This document shows positions 18,294-27,880 of a DNA stretch of 64,000 nucleotides, one piece after another. The stretch spans positions 496,001-560,000 of the forward strand of contig NZ_BMEL01000003.1 of the NCBI RefSeq assembly GCF_014636475.1, given 5' to 3'. The notes under the pieces were generated by a model that had not been told where the DNA came from, made no database searches, and saw nothing but the letters and a program-made list of their open reading frames with translations. Made by a program: the position numbers and the translations under genes. Position 1 is the stretch's first letter; each line of letters starts with the position of its first letter. Source of the stretch: Halobacillus andaensis. GTDB lineage: Bacteria; Bacillota; Bacilli; Bacillales; Halobacillaceae.

Positions 18294-18511
18294 CGAAGCA
18301 AAAATTTGTGAAAATCTATAGTTTATCCTTACTTGTTCCCTTTTTACTCATGGTCTATCCTCTGTTTTCATTAGGAAACAGAGCGACACCCTTTGTTTTA
18401 GGATTACCCTTCTCCATTTTTTGGGTGATTTTCTGGATTATCATCACCTTTATCATCGTTTTATTTTTGTATCGCATCGATCCAGACAAAGATGAAGAGG
18501 AAGTGAACTAA
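18290..18511 (+). CDS. DUF3311 small membrane subunit of an SSS symporter
   Basis: 73 residues with two membrane segments and an acidic tail (DPDKDEEEVN). DUF3311 proteins are encoded immediately before sodium:solute symporters and are thought to be accessory subunits. Here the ATG overlaps the previous stop (ATGA), and the symporter ATG directly follows its own stop. Role inferred from context. Confidence 0.85.
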   Translation: MTKQKFVKIYSLSLLVPFLLMVYPLFSLGNRATPFVLGLPFSIFWVIFWIIITFIIVLFLYRIDPDKDEEEVN

Positions 18512-19981
18512 ATGGGACAATGGCAAATTGCAATGATTATGATGATTGGCTATCTATTTGTTGCCCTTCTTATCGGGGTACTGGCAGGACGTAAACAAGA
18601 TAAAAGCTCACTGGAAGAATTTACAGTGGCTGGCGGTAATTTAGGATTGTTCGTTATGTGGTTCTTAATGGGCGGTGCTGTCTTTAGTGCCTTCTCATTC
18701 TTAGGAGCACCAGGATGGGCTTTTTCTAGAGGAGCTCCTGCACTTTATATCATTACATATACGGCTTTCGCCATTCTTCCCTGGTACATCATTGGGCCGA
18801 AGATTGGAAAAATTGGCCGCAAACATAACATTTATACCGTTTCTGGTTTCCTGCAAAAACGTTACACGAGCCGCATTCTCGCTATGCTCATCGGAATCAT
18901 CACTCTGCTTGCTTCGATTCAATACCTGGCTACACAAATGAAAGGAATGGCGTACATATTCAATATCATGACCGAAGGCCGCATTCCATTCTGGCTTGGT
19001 GCTCTCTTATCTTACGGAATCGTTGTTGTGTATGTGGCTACAGGTGGTTTACGTGCAGCAGCCTGGTCTGATGTATTTCAAGGTATTCTGATGATCGTCA
19101 TCTCATGGACCGTTGGTTTAACAATTGTCAACCAACTCCATGGCAGCATTCCCGAAATGTTCTCAAACTTAACGAAATCCAATCCAGGGTTTCTAGAGAT
19201 CGGCGTCGAAGGATCAACGATGTCACCAATGGCTTATACGACAACGATATTGGTTTCTACCATCGGGTTCCTCATGTGGCCGCACCTCTTCTCAAAATCA
19301 TACGCCACCAATGCTCGAACGATTAAGAAAACGGTACTCGTTTATCCCGTCTTCGCCCTTTTCTTAATTCCATTACTGTTTGTAGGTTTTTCAGCAGTAA
19401 ATGTGATTGATTCGTCACAAATTGGATCCCCTGATGAGATTCTTCCGTTTTTAATTACGACTGTACTTAGTCTGCCAGGTTGGGTCTATGGTCTTGTAGG
19501 CGCCGGGGCCTTAGCCGCTGCCATGTCGACAGCCGACGCCATCACGCATAGTGCTTCACTCGAATTCACCGACGGCTTTGTCCGCAATGTAAAAAAAGAT
19601 TTATCATCGAAAGCCACTCTTCTCATTATGAGAATCGGAGTTTTCATTATTGGCGGGCTCGCCTATTTCATTACCGTATTCGGCGGGCAAGGTTTGATCG
19701 CCTTGCTGCTTGGTGCATACGGCTCCATCGTCCAATTCGCTCCCGGAGTTTATGCAGCCCTTTACTCAAAACGAGTCACAGCACCCGCCGTCATCACCGG
19801 GCTCATTGTCGGAACTCTCGTCAACTATTATTTCCAGCTGGTCGCTGAAACGAGACCACTTGATATCGACGCAGGAATTTTAGGGTTAATCTGTAACGTT
19901 GCCCTCGTGATCCTCATAAGTTCGTTTACTCAAGTAAAAGAACTTCCTATCGCTGAAGAATATAGGAAGATTGGTTCATAA
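18512..19981 (+). CDS. Sodium:solute symporter (SSS family)
   Basis: 489 residues with about 13 membrane segments. Family motifs include EEFTVAGGNLGLFVMWFL near the N-terminus, the ATGGLRAAAWSDVFQG signature, and GAGALAAAMSTADAITHSAS, which carries sodium-site serines and threonines. It imports an organic solute with Na+. Operon context (two amidohydrolases and a DUF3311 subunit) suggests an amide, ureide or acylated amino acid. A hairpin without a strong T-run follows the stop. Confidence 0.92.
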   Translation: MGQWQIAMIMMIGYLFVALLIGVLAGRKQDKSSLEEFTVAGGNLGLFVMWFLMGGAVFSAFSFLGAPGWAFSRGAPALYIITYTAFAILPWYIIGPKIGKIGRKHNIYTVSGFLQKRYTSRILAMLIGIITLLASIQYLATQMKGMAYIFNIMTEGRIPFWLGALLSYGIVVVYVATGGLRAAAWSDVFQGILMIVISWTVGLTIVNQLHGSIPEMFSNLTKSNPGFLEIGVEGSTMSPMAYTTTILVSTIGFLMWPHLFSKSYATNARTIKKTVLVYPVFALFLIPLLFVGFSAVNVIDSSQIGSPDEILPFLITTVLSLPGWVYGLVGAGALAAAMSTADAITHSASLEFTDGFVRNVKKDLSSKATLLIMRIGVFIIGGLAYFITVFGGQGLIALLLGAYGSIVQFAPGVYAALYSKRVTAPAVITGLIVGTLVNYYFQLVAETRPLDIDAGILGLICNVALVILISSFTQVKELPIAEEYRKIGS

Positions 19982-19991
19982 CAAAACCAAA

Positions 19992-20020
19992 AGACCAGCA
20001 CTTTTTTGGAGTGCTGGTCT
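19992..20020 (+). terminator. Hairpin ending the amidohydrolase/symporter operon
   Basis: AGACCAGCACT and AGTGCTGGTCT pair perfectly over 7 nt. The following tract is AATGTTT, so termination may be partial. Confidence 0.65.
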
Positions 20021-20146
20021 AATGTTTCAATGAGCCTTGTTTATTGATCGATCTTATCAAAATATAGCCGGAATCGTTATGTTGTCTATCTGGATGTTTT
20101 CATAAATAACGAAATGTGGTTGCATTTTAAAAAACTTTTCTCCATA

Positions 20147-20179
20147 CAAAAAGAGGTTTCCCAAAAGGAAAACCTCTCT
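20147..20179 (-). terminator. Terminator of the levanase operon
   Basis: On the minus strand GAGGTTTTCC pairs with GGGAAACCTC around a T-rich loop and is followed by TTTTT. It lies directly after the levanase stop. Confidence 0.85.
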
Positions 20180-20182
20180 CCA

Positions 20183-23100
20183 TCACCCTTCACCTTTATT
20201 AGGTTTCATTTTCACTTTGTTAAACGTGACCGTTGAATCCCATACATTCAATCCATAGTAGCCTTCTTCAAAAGTAGCATCTTTTGTATCAATTACTAGC
20301 TTATTGTCTAAATAAGCTTTAATCTCCTCTCCTTTGGTCACCACTTCTAAGTGATAATCCTGATTAGCTTTTAGATTTAGATCACCATCCTCATTGTAGG
20401 CAACCAAGTCGCTGCCCTTTCCATCTACAAATTTGATAAGTTTAACCGCATTATTTTTCACATCAACGTTTATGGCATACCCGTTCTCAGCTGTTGAATC
20501 GGAACGAAAAACTAAAGCGCCTGCTCCTACTAAGTTATCAGTTAAATCCTGGTCAGGATCATCTGGATGAGAGTCGGAATCCATCACTTTAATGGCTGCT
20601 TCATACCGGAAATCGCCGCCTTCATCATTCGATAAGGCAAAAGCGTCTCCACTGCTTTGCCCTTGTTTCCCTTCCATCGTCTCTGCCCATTTCCCTGAAA
20701 CAGGCTTCCAGCCGGTTAAGTTTGTTTTAAATCGATTCTTATCTTTCCAAATACTCTTTAAAGGGTAAATCTCCAGGGAGGTTAACGAGACTTCTCCACC
20801 CTCACTATAAATCTCCAACCCTTTACTTAATGGATCTGGAAAAATTTGATCGGTGATGACCGTCTCTCCATTCGCACCAAACACTTCAACGGCTGAGCGG
20901 TCAACAAATACGTGCATTTTCATTTTCCCGTCTGAAACGGATAACGAACCCTGATGCAAATCTACTACGTTACTACCATAATCAAAATCATCGGAGTTTG
21001 TACGATCGACAAATAATTGTTCAGCTGCTAAATCGTATCCGACCGTAGTGTATTCTTCCCCTTCCCCCTTACGGACTTTAAAGCCAAATTCTGAAGCATT
21101 TGTTTGAGAAACATCAAATTCAGCGACCATTTCATACGTATCTCCTGAGAATTCAGAAAGCAGGCTGCTGTCACCGGAAATGACTTCATTCGTATAGGAA
21201 GTCTTTTGACTATTGTCTCGAATACTATTTAAAGAAACTGGCGTTTGTTTTAAACGCGTTCCCTCTTCCGTTTGCGAGAGTTCCATTGTACGCGGCAAAG
21301 TCATCGAGCTTCTCCAGCTTGAAGTTGGCGTATCATTCGCATACTGCCAGTTGCTCATCCAGCCAAGCCAATATTTTTCACCATTATCGCCTTCTACTCC
21401 GCTCCAATCGACTCCCGCATAATAGTCAGCTCCGTAATCGCTCCATAGTACTTCGTCGGACGGATTCTCATTGATAAACGACTTTCCATCAAAATCACCA
21501 ACAAAGTATTGCATACCAGACCCACCAGCCGGGCCTCCGTCATTGATACTCACCTGCAGCACCCACTTCGTATTGTTGGGATCACCATCGATAGGTAATT
21601 CAACTAATGTAGGGCACTCCCAAATTCCTCCATTGCTACCGTGTGTCGAATTGATCCAATCCCCCGACACCGGCGTCCAATCTTCAATTACTCCGCTTTG
21701 TTTAATGGCATCTTTTTCGGGTTCTTCAGCCACCTGATCAACCTCTTCTGGCATAGGGCCTTCATGGTAAACGTTAAAATCATCGATATTGATATGCCCC
21801 CAGCCGCCAGAAGCCTGATCTACTGCTTTAATATAAAGAACTTCTCCTACATAATCAGAAGCATCCCACACATATCGTTTATAGGTTTCATCATCCTCAA
21901 ACTTCGCGTTGGCCTGGCGGATTAATTCCTCATCATCCGAGGCTCTGACTAAGGAGACGTAGCGGTTGCTGCTATCATTTCCACCGCCTAGAAGGAAGTT
22001 AATTTCTCCCGATCCACCTAGTTCAAAGTAAGAAGAACGTAATTCACCCGTGGCGTTATCTCCATCATGTAGGTCGGAAAAACCCCATAAATGGTACGTC
22101 CCTTGCGGATCAAAAGGTCCACCCCAATAACTTGTCGCATCACTGACATGATCATCTGTGAAAGCATTTCCTTTCACAGACTGCCACCCCGTCAGATCTC
22201 CTGTTTCAAAATCATGATTCACAATCTCCTTCTCAGACGTTCTAATATTTTCTCCCTTGTTCACATTCTGGAATTGGGTATTAGAATTCCAAACATTTAA
22301 CCCGAGATGCCCATTTTTAAAGGTACCGTCATTGAGGTCGTGAATAAGCTTATCATCGACATACACTTTAATATTTTCGTCAAACGCATCAACTTTTAAT
22401 TGGTACGTTTGATCAGTGTCCACACTCATTGATTTTTCAGCTAACACGGTAATATTTCCATCCTCTATCTTCATTAACTTCACAACATCGTGTAACGCAT
22501 CAACATTGGCAAAGTAACCGTTTTTGGCTTCTTGATCGGCTCTGAAAACGAGAGAGCCGGCTCCACCTTCCCCTTCGTCTCCTGAAACTTTAATATCCGC
22601 TTCATATAAAAAGTTTTCGGCGATTTGATCACTTAACGTGAAGGCATCCTCTGTGGAAGCCCCTGTTTTCCCCTCTAAAGAATCTTCCCACGTGCCGGTG
22701 ACCGCTTTCCAGCTGGACAAATTGGTCAAAAAGTTTGATGTATTTTCAAATTCGACATTTCGAAAAGCCGCGGTTGAGTCTGATGATGATAAACCATAAA
22801 ATCCATACTCAAATGATTCGTCTTTCTCCTCGATCACAAGCTGGTCATCGATGAAAATTTCGATTGTGTTTCCATCGACAACTGCTTTTACGTGATAAGT
22901 TGAAGTGGTTTTCAGTGCCATCGATTCACTAGCCAGTTCTTCCGGCTCACCGTCTAAGATTTTACTTAACGTTACCCGGTCATTTTTTGCATCAACGCTA
23001 GCAATATACCCATTGTCTCCCTCCTTATCGGAGCGAAAGACTAACCCGCCAGATCCTTCTCTGCCATTTTTTTCGTTAAGGGTTACGTCCCCTTCATACG

Positions 23101-23809
23101 TAAAAGAACCACCTGTGTGTTCAGACATAGCATATGAGACTTGATCAAGGCTATTGGATTGAATTCCGCCATCCTGGCCGAACTCACTAGCAAACTCCCA
23201 CTCTTTTAAATCAGGAGAAGTGTAAAACATAATTTTATCTTTTGCCGCAAGTGACATTACCCACTGGCTGGAATCTTCATGCCAGAAGACTTTGGGATCA
23301 CGCCAATCCGCGACTGGAGGATCCGGCATGACCGGATTTCCTTCATACTTTTCCCATGTCCTTCCTTTATCAAGACTGTAAGCTAGACTTTGAACTTGAC
23401 CTTCTGGACCCGCATGGGTAAAAATAGCGACCATCGCCTCTTCCCCGAATCCTGCCGTATTGTCCCAGTCAATTACCGCGCTTCCCGAGAAAATATCGCC
23501 AAGTTCATCAGGTGATAAGGCGATCGGCAAATGCTCCCAATTCACGAGATCTTCACTTACAGCATGTCCCCAATGCATCGGCCCCCAAGTCGTGCCATAA
23601 GGGTGGTACTGGTAAAACAAATGATATTCCCCTTCGTAGTAAACCATCCCATTCGGGTCATTCATCCAATTTGCTTCTGGAGAAAAATGAAACTGATTCC
23701 GATACGCCTCTTCATAATACCCTGATTCATCGGCCAGCACCGTGGTCGGCAACCCCACAACGAGCAAACAGAGCAACAGTGGAAACTCTCGTTTCCATCT
23801 AGCCTTCAT
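20183..23809 (-). CDS. sacC: Secreted exo-levanase (GH32) with CBM66 modules inserted in the catalytic domain
   Basis: 1208 residues with a signal peptide (to about 27). The GH32 five-blade propeller starts at HFSPEANWMNDPNG (nucleophile Asp51) and has the RDP motif at Asp171, but the acid/base ECP motif (Glu731) comes 560 residues later. Between them lie two CBM66-like modules (about 217-355 and 362-517) and a jelly-roll-like module (about 529-683, NHDFETGDLTGW). After the GH32 C-terminal sandwich (about 850-1015) a third CBM66 follows (1030-1200), close to the C-terminal module of B. subtilis SacC (LTGWKPVSGKW). CBM66 binds terminal fructose of levan. It should release fructose from levan outside the cell. 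It is last in the rbsB-rbsA-rbsC-like operon, 31 bp after the permease gene. Confidence 0.93.
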   Translation of the reverse strand: MKARWKREFPLLLCLLVVGLPTTVLADESGYYEEAYRNQFHFSPEANWMNDPNGMVYYEGEYHLFYQYHPYGTTWGPMHWGHAVSEDLVNWEHLPIALSPDELGDIFSGSAVIDWDNTAGFGEEAMVAIFTHAGPEGQVQSLAYSLDKGRTWEKYEGNPVMPDPPVADWRDPKVFWHEDSSQWVMSLAAKDKIMFYTSPDLKEWEFASEFGQDGGIQSNSLDQVSYAMSEHTGGSFTYEGDVTLNEKNGREGSGGLVFRSDKEGDNGYIASVDAKNDRVTLSKILDGEPEELASESMALKTTSTYHVKAVVDGNTIEIFIDDQLVIEEKDESFEYGFYGLSSSDSTAAFRNVEFENTSNFLTNLSSWKAVTGTWEDSLEGKTGASTEDAFTLSDQIAENFLYEADIKVSGDEGEGGAGSLVFRADQEAKNGYFANVDALHDVVKLMKIEDGNITVLAEKSMSVDTDQTYQLKVDAFDENIKVYVDDKLIHDLNDGTFKNGHLGLNVWNSNTQFQNVNKGENIRTSEKEIVNHDFETGDLTGWQSVKGNAFTDDHVSDATSYWGGPFDPQGTYHLWGFSDLHDGDNATGELRSSYFELGGSGEINFLLGGGNDSSNRYVSLVRASDDEELIRQANAKFEDDETYKRYVWDASDYVGEVLYIKAVDQASGGWGHINIDDFNVYHEGPMPEEVDQVAEEPEKDAIKQSGVIEDWTPVSGDWINSTHGSNGGIWECPTLVELPIDGDPNNTKWVLQVSINDGGPAGGSGMQYFVGDFDGKSFINENPSDEVLWSDYGADYYAGVDWSGVEGDNGEKYWLGWMSNWQYANDTPTSSWRSSMTLPRTMELSQTEEGTRLKQTPVSLNSIRDNSQKTSYTNEVISGDSSLLSEFSGDTYEMVAEFDVSQTNASEFGFKVRKGEGEEYTTVGYDLAAEQLFVDRTNSDDFDYGSNVVDLHQGSLSVSDGKMKMHVFVDRSAVEVFGANGETVITDQIFPDPLSKGLEIYSEGGEVSLTSLEIYPLKSIWKDKNRFKTNLTGWKPVSGKWAETMEGKQGQSSGDAFALSNDEGGDFRYEAAIKVMDSDSHPDDPDQDLTDNLVGAGALVFRSDSTAENGYAINVDVKNNAVKLIKFVDGKGSDLVAYNEDGDLNLKANQDYHLEVVTKGEEIKAYLDNKLVIDTKDATFEEGYYGLNVWDSTVTFNKVKMKPNKGEG

Positions 23810-23840
23810 CCAAATAGTAATCCCTCTTCTCTATCATTTT

Positions 23841-24824
23841 TTAGGAACGAATCCGGTCAATTAACACAGCTGAGAGAATGACGCCACCTTTCACAACAAG
23901 CTGCCAGTAATAGCTGACATCCATTAGGGTTAAGCCGTTGGTGATTACGCCCATAATCAGCACTCCAATAATTGTCCCTTGAATTTTACCGACACCGCCT
24001 GTTAGTTTAGATCCACCTAAGATAACCGCTGCAATCGCATCAAGTTCATACATATTCCCAGCAGTCGGCTGACCTGAGTAAAGACGACCGGCTAGGACAA
24101 CGCCTCCTAAACCAGCGAGTAAACCACTGATGGAATATACATTTACCAACGTTTTTTTCACTTTAATTCCTGTTAGTCGAGCCGCTTCTTCATTACCGCC
24201 AATGGCATAAATGTGGCGCCCAAACATCGTGTACTTTAAAACAAGAAACATGACGAAGTATACGAGAATCATCAAGTAAATAGGAGTAGGAATCGATAGA
24301 ATAGAGCCAGATCCTACAAAACGAAACGTATTCGATTCTAAGACAACCGGGTACCCTCCACTCGTGACATAAGCAAGGCCTCTCACATAAGTCATGCTCG
24401 CTAATGTGACAATAAAAGCAGGAAGCCCTATCTTTGCAGTAAATATTCCATTGATAAATCCGACTAGATAGCCTGCTCCAATACCGAGAAGCATGGCGAA
24501 AATCGGGTTCATGCCTGTTTGTGAAGCCATAACCGAAACAACGCCCGACAGAGCTACGATCGATCCTACGGATAAATCGATACCCCCGGTTAAAATAACG
24601 ATCGTCATACCTGCGGCTAATATCGCGGTTACAGAAACTTGTTTTAAAATATTGGTAAGGTTAGCAGAATCTAAAAAGTTTGGTGCCATGACGCTCATGA
24701 CAATGCACAGCAGGAGCAGAATGATAATCATTCCAAGCTGGTTCCAGAGTGTCGAAGCATGGTGTCCAAACTTAAATCCAGGTTGGACAGTTGGCTGCTG
24801 ATTGGACGACAGAGTTGATTTCAT
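23841..24824 (-). CDS. Ribose-type (RbsC-like) sugar ABC permease
   Basis: 327 residues with about ten membrane segments. Characteristic stretches are VILTGGIDLSVGSIVALSG near the N-terminus and AIAAVILGGSKLTGGVGKIQGT near the C-terminus, both BPD_transp_2 (RbsC) hallmarks. It should form the transmembrane dimer for the adjacent ATPase and binding lipoprotein. Since the next gene encodes levanase, fructose released outside is the most likely cargo, but that is inference; the family also carries ribose, xylose and arabinose. It starts 2 bp after the ATPase stop, so translational coupling is likely. Confidence 0.93.
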   Translation of the reverse strand: MKSTLSSNQQPTVQPGFKFGHHASTLWNQLGMIIILLLLCIVMSVMAPNFLDSANLTNILKQVSVTAILAAGMTIVILTGGIDLSVGSIVALSGVVSVMASQTGMNPIFAMLLGIGAGYLVGFINGIFTAKIGLPAFIVTLASMTYVRGLAYVTSGGYPVVLESNTFRFVGSGSILSIPTPIYLMILVYFVMFLVLKYTMFGRHIYAIGGNEEAARLTGIKVKKTLVNVYSISGLLAGLGGVVLAGRLYSGQPTAGNMYELDAIAAVILGGSKLTGGVGKIQGTIIGVLIMGVITNGLTLMDVSYYWQLVVKGGVILSAVLIDRIRS

Positions 24825-24826
24825 CT

Positions 24827-26380
24827 TTAGTTCCCTCCCGTTGCATAATACATAATTCGTTCTTGAGTGGCTTCCTGTTTGTGAAGCTGTCCGGTGATCC
24901 GTCCTTCATGCATGACAAAAATTCGGTCACTTACCCCGATCACTTCAGGTAGTTCAGAGGAGATCATTAAAACCGCAAGCCCTTCATCTGCAAGTTCAGA
25001 GATGATTTTATGAATTTCTGTTTTAGCTCCAATATCAACGCCTCGTGTGGGTTCATCGAGCAGCAGGACTTTCGGGTTCGTGGAGAGCCACCTGGCAATG
25101 ACCGCTTTTTGCTGATTCCCACCACTTAAGCCAGAGATCGGCTGATCGGGTGATGCGGTTTTGATATTCAAGCGTTTAATATATTCATCAGCTGTACGAT
25201 TTAAGGAGTTCCATTTAATCTTCATGTACTTTTTATACTTCTTTAATTCAGCCAGCAAAATATTCTCTTTTACGGACATATCAAGGAATAACCCTTGTTC
25301 TTTACGGCTTTCCGGCACGAGGGCAATTCCATGCTTAATCGCATCGATCGGAGATTTGATTTGAACTTTCTTTCCTTCCACCCACACTTCACCTTGCTGT
25401 ATGTCTGACACACCGAAGATCGAACGGACAAGCTCCGTACGTCCTGCGCCGACCAGACCCGCAAACCCTACAATCTCACCAGGATAGATTTGAAATGACA
25501 GATCCTTTACGAAAGTCGCATCACTTAATTTCTTCACCTCTAAGGCAGGCTGGTCTCTCCCCTCTTCTTTTATATAATTACTTTTAAACCGTTGAAACAG
25601 ATCTTTTAAATCACGGCCAACCATTAAACTGACTAAATGATCAGGGTTTGTTTCATCGATAGGTCCACTTTGAATCCATTCTCCATCGCGCAGTACCGTA
25701 TAGCGGTCCGAGATCTTAAAGATTTCTTCCATTCGGTGGGAAATATAGACGATTGCCACGCCTTGTTTTCTTAAGTCCTTGATAATTTGAAATAGGCTGT
25801 CAATTTCTTTATCCGTTAAAGAGGCTGTCGGTTCATCCATAATAAGGACTTCTGCTTTGTACGAGAGGGCTCTTGCTATTTCCACCATCTGCTGCTGGGC
25901 TACACTTAACGTGGAGACAAAGGTTTCTGGCTGCAGGTCTGAGCCCATGGAAGTTAAAACTTCCTTAGCCCGTTTATGTACTTCCTCCCAGCGCACCATC
26001 CCGAATTTGTTTCGAGGGTATTTCGTCCCCATTAGAATATTTTCACTAATCGTGAGATTGGGTGAGAGGTTTAGTTCCTGGTGAATCACTCCAACCCCCA
26101 TCTTTCTAGCAGTTAACGGGTCTTTCCATGTAACTTGCTGTTGTTTATATGTGATGGCGCCACTTTCTTGATCAGGAACGTAGACACCAGACAAAATTTT
26201 CATTAACGTCGATTTCCCGGCCCCATTTTCCCCCATTAAAGCGTGAACTTCACCAGGATAAAGATCGATATTGACGTTTTTTAATACCGTTGTGCCTGAG
26301 AAAGTTTTATTGATCCCTTCCATTCTTAAGATGGGGGGAATGATATCCGTTTTCGGCTTTACTTTTTCCTGCGTAACCAT
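24827..26380 (-). CDS. Ribose-type (RbsA-like) tandem ATPase of sugar ABC importer
   Basis: 517 residues with two ABC cassettes. The first has Walker A GENGAGKSTLMK, signature LSVAQQQMVEIARAL and Walker B VLIMDEPTAS. The second has a degenerate P-loop GLVGAGRTELVR, signature LSGGNQQKAVIARWL and Walker B VLLLDEPTRG. This asymmetry is normal for RbsA/MglA/AraG proteins. It powers uptake through the RbsC-like permease. It lies between the binding-protein and permease genes. A ribosome site (AAGGAGTG) precedes the ATG. Confidence 0.95.
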   Translation of the reverse strand: MVTQEKVKPKTDIIPPILRMEGINKTFSGTTVLKNVNIDLYPGEVHALMGENGAGKSTLMKILSGVYVPDQESGAITYKQQQVTWKDPLTARKMGVGVIHQELNLSPNLTISENILMGTKYPRNKFGMVRWEEVHKRAKEVLTSMGSDLQPETFVSTLSVAQQQMVEIARALSYKAEVLIMDEPTASLTDKEIDSLFQIIKDLRKQGVAIVYISHRMEEIFKISDRYTVLRDGEWIQSGPIDETNPDHLVSLMVGRDLKDLFQRFKSNYIKEEGRDQPALEVKKLSDATFVKDLSFQIYPGEIVGFAGLVGAGRTELVRSIFGVSDIQQGEVWVEGKKVQIKSPIDAIKHGIALVPESRKEQGLFLDMSVKENILLAELKKYKKYMKIKWNSLNRTADEYIKRLNIKTASPDQPISGLSGGNQQKAVIARWLSTNPKVLLLDEPTRGVDIGAKTEIHKIISELADEGLAVLMISSELPEVIGVSDRIFVMHEGRITGQLHKQEATQERIMYYATGGN

Positions 26381-26412
26381 AGATTTTTCACTCCTTACTT
26401 AGATTGAAATGA

Positions 26413-26436
26413 CGGCCCTTGCTATCACAAGGACCG
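26413..26436 (-). other. Intercistronic hairpin between binding-protein and ATPase genes
   Basis: On the minus strand CGGTCCTTG and CAAGGGCCG pair over a 6-nt loop, with one G-U pair and no T-run. Such hairpins protect the abundant binding-protein message or partly attenuate downstream genes. Here it would raise binding protein relative to ATPase and permease. Confidence 0.7.
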
Positions 26437-26444
26437 AACGTTTT

Positions 26445-27416
26445 TTACCAGCCTTCATAAGAATCTAAGTTGTCTTGAGTCACTAAATCTACTGGGATTT
26501 TGATTACTTCTTCTACAGATTCACCGTCTAACACTTGAATACCAACGTCCATGGCTTTTTTGACCATTTCGTCTGGATGCTGGGCAGATGTTCCCGCAAT
26601 CGAGCTGCCTTCTTTACTCATCGCTTCGATAACATCTGGAGATCCATCGACACCGACAATATAAAATTCATCCTGACGATCCGCTTGCTGCTGGGCAATC
26701 TCTGCACCAATGGCCACAGGGTCGTTATTAGCAAAAACAGCATCAATCGTTCCCGGCTCATTCGCTTGTAAAATACTTTCCATCACCTGCAGCCCTTTTT
26801 CACGATTTCCCTCTCCATTTTGCTTAGCAATAACTTCAATATCGGTACCTTCAATTGTATCTTCAAACCCGGCAATCCGGTCTTTCACAGCTGTAACAGG
26901 AGGGCCGTCGATGACGACAACATTCCCTTGTCCTCCTAGATCCTCAATCATATATTCAGCTGCCAGCACTCCCGCCTGATAGTTATCCGATGTGACGGTT
27001 CCCTCAATCCCTCCGTCAGCACCAACGTCAACTGAAACAACAGGAATTCCCGCGGCGTCTGCTTGTGCTACGGCACCTGCGATCCCTTCAGAATCAACAG
27101 CATTTAGAAGAATAAGATCTACACCTTGTGTTATAAAATCCTCTATTTGAGAGGTTTGCTTTGCCAAATCAGCATCTGCCGCCTGAACGACGATTTCAGC
27201 TCCCAACTCATCCGCATATTCTTCCGCAGCTTCACTCATTGACACAAAAAATGGATTCGCCAAATTATTTAGCGTTAAGCCGATTTTAAGGTCCTTTTGT
27301 TCAGAGCTCCCATTGTCAGCGCTTTCATTTTGTTCCCCAGAAGTTTCATTATTACTGCACGCAGCCATAAAAAGCAGAAAGATCCCCATCACAATTACGC
27401 TCATCTTCATTTTCAT
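26445..27416 (-). CDS. Ribose-type (RbsB-like) sugar-binding lipoprotein
   Basis: 323 residues. The signal peptide ends in FMAACSNNE, a good lipobox (Cys20). The mature part is a Peripla_BP_4 fold with IGLTLNNLANPFFVSMSEAAE, ITQGVDLILLNAVDSEG and VFANNDPVAIGAEIA, all typical of RbsB. Anchored to the outer membrane face, it captures a monosaccharide and delivers it to the permease. It is first in an operon that ends with levanase, which suggests fructose. A perfect-consensus cre site lies 39-54 nt upstream of the start, implying CcpA repression. Confidence 0.93.
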   Translation of the reverse strand: MKMKMSVIVMGIFLLFMAACSNNETSGEQNESADNGSSEQKDLKIGLTLNNLANPFFVSMSEAAEEYADELGAEIVVQAADADLAKQTSQIEDFITQGVDLILLNAVDSEGIAGAVAQADAAGIPVVSVDVGADGGIEGTVTSDNYQAGVLAAEYMIEDLGGQGNVVVIDGPPVTAVKDRIAGFEDTIEGTDIEVIAKQNGEGNREKGLQVMESILQANEPGTIDAVFANNDPVAIGAEIAQQQADRQDEFYIVGVDGSPDVIEAMSKEGSSIAGTSAQHPDEMVKKAMDVGIQVLDGESVEEVIKIPVDLVTQDNLDSYEGW

Positions 27417-27454
27417 CTTTTAATCTCCCCTCCATTATTAAATTCCAGCAATCA

Positions 27455-27470
27455 TTGAATGCGCTTACAT
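27455..27470 (-). promoter_or_regulatory. cre (CcpA) site of the fructan ABC/levanase operon
   Basis: On the minus strand ATGTAAGCGCATTCAA matches WTGNNARCGNWWWCAW at every fixed position. Its place 39 nt upstream of the first gene fits roadblock or promoter repression by CcpA. Confidence 0.8.
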
Positions 27471-27880
27471 AAATGAGTGATGTTTTCCTCCTTTCCGCCC
27501 CCATTACGCATATCGATGTAAGCTGCTTTAAAAGGAGATCTTTTCTCTTATGCGTAAAAAGTTTCAAGATTGTTTATGATTGTTTTTGCTTATTAATGAT
27601 CATATATGCGTATACAAAAATTGTCAATAAGTTTTCAAAAAATTACAAAAACGGTTAAAAGCACTTAAAAATCAATAAATTTAGGTTATATTCATAATTG
27701 TTCCCCCTTATCAAACCTAGCAATTATGATTACTTATGATTACTTTTAGTCACAGACAAACAACTCTGCATGAATGAAAACGCTCAGAGCCTTCCTTGTT
27801 TAATCATTTATTTTCTTTTGATTTCGAGATTGGTCTATAATGAGAGAAAGAAAACGTTTACGAAAGGGGAACGGCTATTC

